Shown here in pieces: positions 23,491-34,560 of a stretch of DNA of 64,000 bases. The position numbers and the translations under genes are program-made. A model generated the notes under the pieces. That model saw only the letters and a list, made by a program, of their open reading frames with translations. It did not search any database and was not told the origin of the DNA. Origin of the DNA: Ichthyophis bannanicus (Eukaryota; Chordata; Amphibia; Gymnophiona; Ichthyophiidae); the NCBI GenBank assembly GCA_033557465.1, contig CM066043.1, positions 79,328,662-79,392,661 of the forward strand, read 5' to 3'. Numbering within the stretch: position 1 is the stretch's first letter; every line of letters starts with the position of its first letter.

Positions 23491-26228
23491 TTAATGGGCC
23501 ACAAAAGTCTGGCTTGAGGACCAAGTTGCAGCCCTGCAGATGTCTGCCAACGGTACAGAGCGGAGATGAGCTACTGAGGCAGCCATTGCCCTGACACGGT
23601 GGGCCGTGACTCGACCCTGCAAAGGAAGGTCAGCTGCCCTGTAAGCCCAGGTGATACAGTCAGCCACCCAGATGGACAAGGTACGCTTAGAGACAGGTAC
23701 CCCCAAGTTATTAGGGTCAAAAGATACGAAGAGCTGAGTAGCCCTCCTATGACCCTGCGTATGTTCGAGGTAGAAGGATAAGTCCCTCCTACAGTCCAGG
23801 GTATGCAGGACTGTCTCAGCCCGGCTGGCATGGGGCCTAGGGAAGAACGTTAGAAGAACCACCTCCTGGTTGAGATGGAAAGAGGAGGCAACCTTTGGGA
23901 GGAACATAGGATGAGTCCTAAGGACTACCCTGTTCCTACAGAAGTGAGTGTATGGCCTGTCACAGACCAGGGCTTGAAGTTCACTCACTCGCCTGGCTGA
24001 GGTCAGAGCCACTAGGAATAGAGTCTTCCAAGAAAGGAAGCAGAGAGGACATATAGCCATCGGCTCAAAAGGTGTGCGAGTCAATTGCTGCAAGACCACA
24101 TTCAACTCCCACTCAGGGGCTGGTGGACGGAGAGGAGGCTTGAGCAATAGTAAGCCTCTCAGAAATCTGGACACCAAGGAGTGAACTGACAAAGAGTGTC
24201 CCTCCACCAGTGAGTGGTGAGCTGCCAGAGCAGAGAGGTGGACCCGAACAGAATTGGACTTAAGGCCCTGATTGGACAAGTGCAGTAGGTACTGGAGCAC
24301 TACTGGCACAGTGCAGGTGAAAGGATCTTCCTGGCGCTCTTGACACCACAAGGAGAACCTCCTCCACTTCAGGGCATATGTTTTTCTGGTGGATTGCTTT
24401 CTAGAGGCCAAGACTACCTCTTCCACTTCCTGAGGCAGGTCCCAGGGAGCTAAGACTACCCTTGCAGCCTCCAGGCCATCAAATTGAGAGATTTGAGATT
24501 GGGGTGCAGAAGGGAACCCTGATCCTGAGAGAGAAGATCGGGCTGCAACCCCAGAGGCAGTGGTGTTTCCACTGCTAGTTGAAGCAGAAGTGGGAACCAG
24601 GGCTGCCTCGGCCACCTGGGAGCTACCAGAAGGACCAAGGCCTTGTCCCTTAGAATCTTGAACAAGGTTCGGGCCACCAGAGGCGTGGGAGGAAACGCAT
24701 ACAGTAGGCCCTGGGACCAGGAAATCAGGAAGGCATCCGCTGCTAACCTCAGGGGATGCGGTTGCCTGGAACAGAACCTGGGTAGCTGCTGGTTCAGGGG
24801 ACTGGCAAAGAGATCTATGTATGGAAGTCCCCATTTCAGGAAAATCTTTTGAACCACTAACGGGTGCAGCTGCCACTCGTGGGGCTGCAGGATTCTGCTT
24901 AACCTGTCTGCCAGGGAGTTCTCCTGGCCAGGGAGATAAACAGCTCTCAGAAACATTTTGTGCCTGAGCGCAAAGGAACAAAGGGCCGGTGCTTCCAGAC
25001 ACAGGGGCTTGGACCCAGTGCCTCCCTGTTTGTTCACATAGAGCATGGCCACTTGATTGTCCGTCTGAACTAGAACAGACTGGTGAGTCAAAGTGTGAGA
25101 AAAAGCCTTGAGGACTAACCGAATAGCCCGAAGTTCTAGTAGGTTGATCTGTTACGTGGCTTCCCATGGAGACCATAGGCCCTGAGTGCAGCTCTCCTGA
25201 CAGTGTGCACCCCAGCCCTGCAAGGAGGCATCTGTCATCAACACCACTGTGGGGACAGGCACCTGAAAAGGCACCCCCTGGAGCAAGTTGGGGGGGTGTA
25301 GCCACCACTGAAGAGAAGTCAGGAATGGTTTTGACACCCTGACTTTGTCTGCTAGGCTCCCTGTGGCTTGCTTCCACTGAGTTCTGAGGCACCACTCTGC
25401 AGGCCTCATGTGGAGGCGAGCATTGGGGGGTCACATGTACAGTTGATGCCATGTGTCCTAGGAGCTGCAGACAGAGCCTGGCATAAACCTTTGGCATGCC
25501 GAGAAACCGGGATGCCAACTCCATTAGTCTTTGAGCTCTGTCCTCTGGCAAGTAAGCCCTTGCTTGCAGAGAGTCCAGTTGTGCTCCTATGAACTCTAGG
25601 TTCTGGGAGGGGAGCAAAGTGGACTTTGAGAAGTTTATGACAAAGCCTAGGTCTTGAAGGAGTGACACAGTCTGGAAGGTGGCCTGCCTGGCCTCCTGGT
25701 AAGTCTGACCCCTGATGAGCCAGTCGTCCAGATAGGGGAAGACAGAATCCTCAAGTAGGCCACCACCACAGCAAGGCACTTTGTAAAGACTCTTGGGGCA
25801 GAAGTTAGGCCAAAAGGCAGTACTCTGTACTGGTAATAGTTTCCTCCCACCATGAACCTGAGGTACTTTCTGTGGTCTGGATGAATGAGGATGTGGGTTT
25901 ATGCATCCTTTAAATCTAAGGAGCATAGCCAATCTCCCTGCTGGAGGTAGGGCAGAAGTGTTCCAAGAGTAAGCATCTTGAACTTTTCTTTCTCCAAAAA
26001 CTTGTTGAGGTTCCTGAGGTCTAGAATAGGCCTTAGGCCCCCGGTTCTCTTTGGCACTAGAAAGTACCTAGAGTAGAAACCGTGCCCCTGTAGGCGAGGA
26101 GGTACAGGCTCCACCGCCTTGTCCAGAAGCAGACCTTGAAGTTCTTGAAGTAGGAGGTCTGTGTGCAGGAGAGGCCTTAGAGGCTCTCCTGGGAAGTAGG
26201 CAGGGGGTAACTGCTGGAAATGAAGCAT
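23491..26228 (-). pseudogene. D2 RT-RNase H-tyrosine recombinase (pol), frameshifted and truncated at the active site
   Basis: The RT start is at 25899-26228 (FYSRYFLVPKRTGGLRPILD, then DWLCSLDLKDA). After a frameshift the next frame holds FPYLDDWLIR, the RT YxDD box. RNase H lies in yet another frame at 25152-25409 (VVLMTDASLQGWGAH) and 24456-25091 (VLVQTDNQVAMLYVNKQGG). The recombinase returns to the YLDD frame, with TSARRVSELQAL and the HRVR box. The frame ends at 23491 in DICRAATWSS...FVAH followed by TAA, where D6 and D7 have the catalytic Tyr codon. The 813-codon open frame is therefore not one real protein: its middle is an out-of-frame reading. Confidence 0.9.
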
Positions 26229-26417
26229 ATAGCCCTTGCGGACTATGCTTAATACCCAAGCATCCCCTGTAATGGGTGGCCACCTGTGGGCAAACAGGGT
26301 TAGACGACCACCTGTGCAGGAATGGGGTAGCAGAGATAGAAAGGCTATGCTGTGGGAGTCAAAAACCCCCTTCCCTACTGGGTAGGAGCAGGAGCCGGAG
26401 GCTTGGGGGTCTTCTGC

Positions 26418-28278
26418 CTACGGGGCCCATGTTCCTGCCCCTTGGCCTGCTGCCCCTGCTGGGGAGGCCTGGTACTGAGGGAAAGGTTTGTAGGCAGCTG
26501 CCTTTCTCGGGTAAAAGGGCTTTTTACCCAAGCCCTTCTTTTTGTGAGAAGGGGCAGAAGTCTTTCTGGACAGCCTTGTCCTGGTCAGGTGCTCGGTTTC
26601 GAGCTCAGCCGCCTTCTCGGCCATGGGTTTGCCAAAAAGGTTTTCACCTCAGCAAGGGACATCGACCAACTTGTCCTGCACCCAGGGCTCGAGGTCCGAT
26701 GACTGCAGCCATGCCTGGCGTCGGGCTCCGATGCCGGCTGCCGCCACACGAGCCGAAGCCTCGAAGCCATCGTAGGCCGCTTGGGACATGAACTTTGAGC
26801 AGTCCCGTATTCCTGAGGACAAAGTCTGGAACCTCTGCAAAGGTTCCCCGGAGAGGCCAGCAGAGAACCCAGCAATCTCTTTCGCCAGGTCTCGTAAGTA
26901 TATGCCCATGTACAGCTGGTAGGACTGGACACGGCAAGCAAGCATCGAGCCCTGGAAGCACTTTCTGCCGAAAGCATCCAGGTTCCGGGCCTCCCTGACG
27001 GGAGGCACCACAGAGTGCATCTTCTGACTCTTCAGACGATGCATGGCCGATTCCACCACCATGGAATGGTGCGGCAGCTGCGCCTTCTGGAATCCAGGGC
27101 TCTTACGGAGTCGATAGATGGAATCGACCCGCTTGCTCAAGACCGGCGCCGAGGTCGGTGCCTCCCACATCCGGAAGAGGAGCCATTCCAGCATCGGAGG
27201 AACCGGCACAGTAAAGGCCTCCTTTGGAGGAGAGTCATACTGGAGGGCCTCGAACTCCTCGGCTCAAGGCTTCTCCTCGGGGTTCGCGGGAATCGCCAAT
27301 GTCTTGGCCATGTCCCGAATGAACTCTGAGAACCGGGTGTCCTCCGGGGGGGGACCTACTCCGGGGCTCGGACTGCGGTGAGTCTGAAGGGACTCACCGA
27401 GTCTGGAAGGTATCGGGGAACTCCTCGTCCTCCGTCTCCCACGCTAACTCATCCGAAGAGGAGTTGAGGGGCTCCGACAGCGCGGGTCGAGGTGGCACCC
27501 ACCCCGACGGACCCAGCATCGACACCCTTGGTTCGGAGCGGGAGATCGAGGGTGACCGCGACCGAGGATGACTTCGAGCCTTCATGGTCTCGAATATCGG
27601 CTCGGTCTCCGGGGTCGACTTCGACATCGATGTCCCGGTGGTCGGGGCAGATGCACCATCGAGGCTGGCCATCAGTACCCGCTGCTGATCCATGAAGGCA
27701 GACAGTCTGCACTCCAAGGCTGTCAGCCTGAGTCCAAGCTCAGGAGACTCAGCAGTCACCGACACGGGCCCCGGCGGCGCCGGGTCCGACGTCGGCTCCC
27801 TCGGAGAAGAGTCCACGAGGACTACAGGACTTACGTGTCCGACAGTCTCTAGCTCCACATGAGGCATCTTCGACGGCTTCTCCTGTTCCAAGGGCCCGGG
27901 ACGGCGGTCGGGGGTCTTAGACCTGGCCCTCGAGGAACCAGGGACCTCTTCCAACGCCGCCCTCATGAGCCGTTTCTTCCTCTTGCGTTCCCGATCGGGG
28001 GACCCCCTGTCCGAGGAACCCCGGCGATGCTCGGGATCAGACTCCCGAGACGTCGAGGCCTCAGACGAGGTCCGGGCCCGGACGGAGGCAGAATATGAGA
28101 AAATCCTCTCTTTCTGGTGCTGACGGCTTCGAAGTGCCTTGGTGGACATTTTGCCACACGGGCCACAGATTTTTGGATCATGATCTGGGCCAAGGCACCG
28201 AAGGCAGCAGTCATTTGTGTCGGTGAGAGACATTAGTTTCTTGCACCAATCACACTTCTTGAAACCACTGGAAGCCAT
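26418..28278 (-). pseudogene. D2 gag, frameshifted
   Basis: It starts at the Met before ASSGFKKCDWCKKL. The N-terminus has CxxC and CLRCLGPDHD, then a second CGPCG pair. A Ser/Arg/Pro-rich middle runs to a stop at 27394. The core continues at 26649-27209 in another frame (LPHHSMVVESAMHRLKS, LDAFGRKCFQGSMLACR, then GIGARRQAWLQSSDLEPWV). A basic C-terminus lies at 26418-26624. It would coat element RNA. There are at least two frame breaks. The middle is GC- and CpG-rich compared with the flanking LINE. Confidence 0.85.
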
Positions 28279-28962
28279 CGGGGAAAAAAGGGCCCCTGCG
28301 AGGTCAAAGGACCGGCTATCCAGGGAAAAAAGGAAAAAGGCGCGAACGCCAGCCACGAAGGGCAAAAACCGAAAAATAGAAAAATGGGCTCGATACCGGT
28401 GTACCGAACCCGGCGGGAAGGGGAACCGGCGTCGAACCGGAGAAAAAGACGAAGTAATCGCTGAAAAAAACGTCAACTTTTCCGGGTGACACGGACGGAC
28501 GGACGTCCGATGGGCTCCATGGAAAAAGAAAGACTGAGCAAGATGGCACCTTTGGGTGGGAAGGGGACCACGCATGCGCACAGTATTCCCAAAGGCTTTC
28601 TTAGAAAGCTGGGGAATTGCTCCGCATGGGGGCTCCATCGACGTCGATGTCACCCATAAGTGAGGGCTGACTTCCTGCTTGGTCCTGGAGAAACAGGTTT
28701 TAGCCATCTGTTGGATATTTGTGGAGAAGGAGAGGGAGGAGTTGAAGAGGACCCCAAGGTTACGGGTTGAGGAAACAGGAAGCAGAAGAGTGCTATCAAT
28801 AGAGATAGAGAAAGGAGGAAAGGGAGAAGAGGGTTTAGGGGGAAAAAAAGTTCCATTTTGGCCATGTTAAATTTCAAATGGTGGGTGAGACATCCAGGCA
28901 GCGATATCAGATAGGCAGACAGATATACCAGCTTGGAGTGTGGGAAAAATATCAGGTGTAGA

Positions 28963-29238
28963 CAGGGCTGGCTCGTCCACTAGGCGAGCACATAGGGTGG
29001 CTGGCCTGGGTTGAGGCAGCAGCGGCACACATGACCAGCCGCGTCGCCCCCCCCCAGCTGCTGCCGATTTAGTCTCAGAAGGGGGAGGTGGGCAGGGTAG
29101 TATTTTTGCTGCCACTTTTAGAAATACTACTGCTACCCGCCTCTCCCTCCCGAGATGGAATCAGCGGTGGCTTGGGGGGCGCGGGTGACATGGCCAGGTC
29201 TTCTGCCTAGGGTGGCAGAAACCCTTGGGCCAGCACTG
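28963..29238. mobile_element. hAT MITE (276 bp) in L2-2
   Basis: The termini are cagggctggctc at 28963 and, inverted, cagtgctggccc ending at 29238. The 8-bp target duplication is ggtgtaga (28955-28962) and ggtgcaga (29239-29246), one mismatch. It has an internal gcctctccctcccgag/ccccgcc-type GC-rich body and no coding capacity. Its termini resemble those of hAT-L and hAT-R. Confidence 0.82.
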
Positions 29239-29604
29239 GGTGCAGATAGATTTGAGAATCATCAGCATAAAAATGATATTGAAAACCATGGAAGGATATG
29301 AGAGCACCAAGGGACTGGGTATAGAAAGAGAAAAGGAGAGGGCTCAGAACAGAGCCTTGGGGTACACCAACTGAGAGAGGGATAGCAGTAGAGGAGGAAC
29401 CACCAGAACAGACACTGAAAGTGTGCTGGGAGAGATAAGAAGAGAGCCAGGACAGTACAGAGCCCTTGAAACCAAGTGAGGACAATGTATCAAGGAGATG
29501 ATGGTGGTCAACAGTGTCAAAAGCAGCAGAAAGGTCAGGAAGAATGAGGACTGAGTAAAGGCCTTTGGATTTAGCCAGGATCAAGACACTGGAGACTTTG
29601 GCAA

Positions 29605-29949
29605 CACTGTTCCCTCTAAGCCGTGCATGTGTGCGAGCGCACACACCTCGTCGAGCGAGCGCACATACTTTACAACAGAGCGCACAAAAATTACGGTTCT
29701 GATTCTGATAGAAAACACCACAGACGTCTTAAAATTGAAAAGTTGTTGTGTATTTCCAGTTTTCACAAGTTCTACAATATTTTCTAGTGTAATCAATGTG
29801 GTGTACATACTGTATTCTGACGTGTAGTCAAATTTTAAAGTCGATAACTCCAAGTGTTATGTGGCGCACAAAAATTTAACCTTCCTTCAAAAGCTGCACA
29901 GCTGATATTTTATGCGCACACAGCCTACAGAAAATTAGAGGGAACGTTG
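29605..29949. mobile_element. hAT MITE, GTTCCCTCTAA family, copy 1
   Basis: The termini are cactgttccctctaag at 29605 and the inverted caacgttccctctaatt ending at 29949. A perfect 8-bp duplication, tttggcaa, lies at 29597-29604 and 29950-29957. Repeated gtgcgc/gcgcac motifs lie inside both ends. A second copy in inverse orientation is at 52733-53103. Confidence 0.92.
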
Positions 29950-30921
29950 TTTGGCAAGGGCCATTTCAGTAGAATGTAAGGGACAAAAGCCAAACTGAAG
30001 TGGATCAGGAGGGCTTGAGAAGAGAGAAATTCAAGGCAATGACGAAGAACTGCCCGTTCAAGAATTTTGGAAATGAAGGGAAGAAGGGAGATGGGTTGAT
30101 AATTAATTAGAGGAACAAGTAGGATCAAGTGAAGATTTCTTGAGGAGAGGTGTGACCACAGCATACTTGAAGGCTGCAGGGAAAGTTGCAGAAGAGACTG
30201 ATAGATTGAGAATATGCATGATGGAAAGGACGACAAAGGAGGAGATGGAGTTAAGAAGACGGGAGGGGATAGAATCAGAGGAACAGGTAGTAAGTTTAGA
30301 GGAGGAAAGAAGGTGAGAAGTTTCCTCTTTGGAGATTTTAGAAAAGATTGAAAGTGTAACAGAGATTGAGGGGAAAAGTTGGTAATTGGAGTGTAATCTT
30401 GTGGACTTTATCATGGAAATAGTTGGCAAGGGTTTGGCCAGAAAGAGAAGGAGGGGTCAGAGGCAGGGGTGCCTTGAGGAGAAAGTTGAGAAGAGACGGC
30501 AGGGGTCAGAGGCAAGAGAGTAAGCCAGATGGACATAGTAGTTTTGCTTGGCGAGTGCTATGGCTGACTAGAAGGAAGTAAGCATGAATTGAAGAATGTC
30601 AGAAAGGGAGTGGGATTTGAGCCAAATGCGCTCAGCTGAGCGGGCACAGGAGAGTAGGTAGTGGGTAGTTGAAGATAGTCAGGGCTGAGGTACAGTGTGC
30701 CTCATAGGACGTGGTATGAGTGGAGCAGAGGAGAGAGCAGTATTATAGGAAATCATAGCCTCATCAACAGAGAAGACAAAGTGGAGGAAAGAGGTGACGA
30801 GACAATAGTGGAGAGAGCCAGTAGATCAATAGCATGAAGATTCCTAAAAAGATAGGTGACTGGGCGAGATTGAGGCAGGGAGTGATGAAGAGTGAAGCTT
30901 AGCAGATGATGGTCAGATAAA

Positions 30922-31479
30922 GCACAGTTACTTACCTGTAACAGGTGATCTCTGGGAACAGCAGGAATAAGTCTTCACATATGGGTACGTCGGTACCGAC
31001 GGAGTCTGCGCGGGAACGCTTCCCAGCGTCCAAAGAGCTTTTGGAAGCATCCCACCACGCCTGCGTGCTGCCTTCCCGCCTTTCCCAACTGCCTCTCCTC
31101 AGTTAAGTTTTAAAGCTGAGACAAAGAGAGAGAGAGAGGAAAGGAAAGATAGATAGAGATACAACTCCTGGGGAGGTGGGTGGGTTGTGAAGACTTATTC
31201 CTGCTGTTCCCAGAGATCACCTGTTACAGGTAAGTAACTGTGCTATCTCCAGGAACAAGCAGGAATGAGTCTTCACATATGGGGACTCCCAAGCTAAGAT
31301 GCCTGGAGTCCCAGCATGTTATAGGTTGGAACATGCTATCCCGCACAACACCAGGCATCCTGAGGATGGAGGGTAGGAGTTGAAGAAAGAAAGGGCTGTG
31401 GAACAACTAACCTAGCATAGGACTGCAGACAAGGAGTCCATGTGCGGATGATAATTATCATCAATGATATTGAAAGAAA
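30922..31479 (-). mobile_element. D3: DIRS fragment, first segment (3' end, ICR), interrupted by D4
   Basis: It begins with gcacagttact after the L2-2 sequence ggtcagataaa. It holds the terminal repeat (about 30950-31107), the ICR (31187-31285) and the start of the non-coding internal region. It is almost identical by eye to D5 from 38748. D4 is inserted at about 31480, since D5 reads straight through the equivalent point (39290-39320). It lacks a 4-bp segment (atca) present in D5's terminal repeat. Confidence 0.85.
31187..31285 (-). repeat. D3 internal complementary region
   Basis: The junction gtaactgtgc|tatctccagg is at 31243/31244, 322 bp from the D3 end. Confidence 0.88.
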
Positions 31480-31753
31480 GCACAGTTACTTACCTGTAAC
31501 AGGTGATCTCCGGAACAGCAGGAATTAGTCTTCACATATGGGGGTTCGTCGGCGCCGATGGAGCCCGCACGGGAATGCTCCCCAGCATCCAATCAGAAGG
31601 CTTTTGGGAGCATCCCTCGTGCCTGCGCGTTAGCTTCCCGCCCTTCCCACTGCCTCTCCCCAGTTGCGTTTCATAGCTGAGACAGAAGGAGAGGAGAGGA
31701 AGGAAGAGAGAGAGAGAGAGAGAAAATTACAACTCCTAGGGGAGGTGGGTGGG

Positions 31754-31852
31754 TTGTGAAGACTAATTCCTGCTGTTCCGGAGATCACCTGTTACAGGTA
31801 AGTAACTGTGCTATCTCCAGGAACAAGCAGGAATGAGTCTTCACATATGGGG
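31754..31852 (-). repeat. D4 internal complementary region
   Basis: The junction is at 31811/31812, 332 bp from the D4 end. The left half copies D4's own end, including its gttccggagatc variant, so it matches this element in detail. Confidence 0.9.
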
Positions 31853-33529
31853 ACTCCCTAGCTGAGGGTGCCAGAGGAGATCCCAGAATGCGCGCCCCTG
31901 GACAGGGCGGCATCACCCAACCTGGATCCCCGGCATCCCCTGAGGGATGGAGGGTAGGAGTTGAGAAGAGTTGCCAAGGCACAGCAACCGAAGACTACAG
32001 GTGGAGTCTTCAAAACCACGTCAAACATCATTAAACCGTTAATGATCTAGCACAATCTAGAGCTTACCTACTGGATTGTAGAAGGCAGAGCTGCGACGGG
32101 TACTGTAGATGCAGTAGCGAAGTCTTCAAGGGAACTTCACTGCAGAGAGGACGAAGTTCCCAGTCCGGGCGGGCTGGAGATGCAGGTGTCAACCGGCACC
32201 GGAAGGACGGCAGGTCTTCATGAGGAGCTCTAAGAGAAGCTGAGAACTCCAGTAGGAGCAGAGTCCCCAATCCGGAGGACTAAGCAGAAGACTGACCGAT
32301 CTGGGAGAACCCAGCCCGGAGAAGAACAGGAGTGTACCCCGGGATACCGAGGGGTACACTGTCTACCCTAGCCGGCAAGGGATAGGAAGACATTGGGTTC
32401 GAAAACCTCCAGACAAGGAGGCGTAAACCAAGGGGCTGTTGACTTCACAACAAGTTTAAGCATAACCGGTCCGAGCACCCGAGCCGCAGAACGCAGGCAA
32501 GCGGACCGGCCGGACCCCGTAAGAAATAACAAAACGTCAGTACCGACAATTGGGTGATAGTCGGTAAGACACAGGGCGCTATAACATTTCCCAAAAGCGC
32601 CCACCTGTACCAATATATATCCAATAACAGGTATAGATGTATATCGGGCTATAGGTGGGCCCGGGAACGCCCACCCAGGTTACTAAACCGGTATGCAGGG
32701 GACATGCACACGTGAGAACGATACTGCCAACTCGGACCGGCCCTTGATCCACAGGAGGGAGCCCACCTGGAAGGTGGCAGGGGGAAGGGCCATCCAAAGT
32801 GATGGGCCGATGTGCGTGGTGCAGTGCAGATCGGCGAGAGTAGCAGTATGGTTGTGTGACCGCCAGATCAGTTGGGGAGGAGCACATCAGGAGTACGTAG
32901 GCCCCTGAGGCGTCCACCTGACAGCCACGCAGAAAAACGTGTCCTCCGTACCACAGGGAAGGCAGGAGGATAGAAAACCCTATAGCCACGGTGTGACTGT
33001 GGGGGTCATCTCCGGCATATATAAAAAAACCCCTCGGGGGTAGGGTCCAATGCCCTCCGCCGCTCCGAAGAGTGCAGGGAGCGGAGCCGGGGATCGACAT
33101 GGGTCAGTGGGACTCCTGTCCACTGAAACCTGATAGACCCAGGGGTTTCTCTGCGAGAGCGGAGACACAGACCAGAGGGTGGGGGTGGTCCGGCCCTGTC
33201 GAGGATTAGTTCGGGCCATGCTCGGAGAGTAGCGGCCAAGGCCTACACTGGGAGAAGGAAGATTCGGTGCGCGATCCCCTCAATCCGGGGGAACCAGGCA
33301 GAGGGGAATTCGAGGGACGTACCCGAGGGTAAGTCCGAAGAAGACTAGCATGGCCCTGAGGAGCCAGGCTAACCTAGTGTGGGAAAGGTCCCCCCCCCCC
33401 CGGGGGAGGGGGCTCCATACCTCCAATCAAGCAGCCGAACCACTTGTCATACTGAAAAGAACCCCAGTGTAGAACTGGACAGTAACTTCTGGTAAGAGGA
33501 GTTAAGCGCAAACTGCCGCATACCGGAGC
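31853..33529 (-). other. D4 non-coding internal region
   Basis: It shares segments with D1 (gagcttacctactggattgt and agcagaagactgaccgat) but has no RT or recombinase motif in any frame. A C/G homopolymer run lies at about 33390-33410. Frames such as 32579-33100 show no family feature. Confidence 0.65.
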
Positions 33530-34560
33530 CTAAGGCTGCTTGGCATAGGCAGCCTGGCGCGAGCCCTGGCACTGCCGACCGGTGTGAGATGTCCCTGGCA
33601 TGGGCACACCCGGCAGGTGGGCAGAGGGATGAAACTTCCTCTTCTTCGGAAAGGAGGGTCGGGAAGGACATTTTCTACCCCTGGGAGAGGGGGAGGGCCG
33701 CGGGCGGCCAGCGCCAAACAGGTCGGCGGAGCACTGAGCAACCTGACGCAAAGCCTCGCCATTGAAGAGGTTCTCCCCGATGCACGGGGAATTACCCAGA
33801 TTATGTTGTGCCCAGCTGCACAAGTCGGAAGCCTGCAACCAGGCTGTACGACGCGCCCCTATGGCGACAGCAGAGGACCTGCTAACTGACTCAAGGAGTC
33901 CACGGCAGCACGAGAAAGAAACCAAGAGATATTCCTGCAATGGTAAAGAAGCAAGGAATAGTCAGGGGCCCGAGGGGCCGACACAAAGGGAGACAAAAGA
34001 GATAACCTCTCGGTGACCTCCCGAAGCGCCAGGCTCATATAGAAAATATATGAGAGAATCCTGGAAGCCAACATGGACGTTTGGAAGGTTCGCCGCCCAA
34101 AGTTGTCCAGAGCTTTAGATGCACGATTCGGGGGGCAGGAAGAGTGCTTCTTCTTGCTTCCGACCTTCCTCAGGGCCGATTCCACCACAATGGAATGATG
34201 GGGATGCTGGTGCGTCTGGAAACCCGGAGAGGGGGGCACCCAATACAGGGCATGCATGGCTGTAGGCGGCGCCGGCACCTGTAAGGGCGAGCGCCAAATC
34301 CCGAGCAGGAGATCCCGCAGGGACGGATGTAGAGGAAGCATTATGGCTGCCTGTTCCGCAGGACCCGGACTTAGCGAAGGGTCCGGGATAGGAATGGCGA
34401 GCAAGTCCGCCATGTCAAGGAGGAAGTCCTGAAAAGACGGCTCTCCCAGAGGGGCTATTCCGGGGGAGGCCGAGGTGGAGGGGCCCGCTTGAACACCAGG
34501 GGACCCACCGTGCTGGTGCACGGGAGGAATCGCTCTAAACAGAGGAGGGTACTGACAGTC

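Larger units (their letters stand above)
22918..28693 (-). mobile_element. D2: full-structure DIRS retrotransposon, inactivated
   Basis: The ends are gagtagttactc at about 22918 and ggtcctggag at 28690-28693. The inverted terminal repeats (about 22946-23102 and 28531-28693) have the palindromic core gacgtcgatg, distinct from the ggtaccg core of D1. The ICR is at 23183-23286. The order on the minus strand is gag (28278-26418), then RT-RNase H-recombinase (26228-23491). AAA flanks both ends, and there is no longer target duplication. The coding regions carry frameshifts, and a stop replaces the recombinase nucleophile. It belongs to a separate subfamily from D1/D3/D4/D5. Confidence 0.93.
22195..30921 (-). 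mobile_element. L2-type LINE (L2-2), interrupted by D2, two hAT MITEs and D3
   Basis: The segments are 22195-22917, 28694-28962, 29239-29604 and 29950-30921. The 3' tail near 22215-22305 has the tatagcgctac and agcttacaatcta features of L2 ends. Minus-strand pieces, 5' to 3', are: RT start at 29925-30429 (NYQPISLLPFISKILERAVL); RT core at 29247-29560 ([33 protein letters not shown], then [10 protein letters not shown]); and C-terminal piece at 22569-22931 (ITSRIDYCNLLLAGLP). The sequence from 48662 may be the continuation beyond the DIRS nest. The copy is dead but retains most of ORF2. Confidence 0.85.

Noticed and set aside
23491..25932. 813-codon open frame as a single protein
   Set aside because: Its two ends are real RT and recombinase, but the middle is an out-of-frame reading; RNase H lies in other frames (24456-25091 and 25152-25409).
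32579..33219. Overlapping frames in the D4 internal region as a lost pol
   Set aside because: No RT, RNase H or recombinase motif in any frame; D1 and D5 have no matching protein at the equivalent place.
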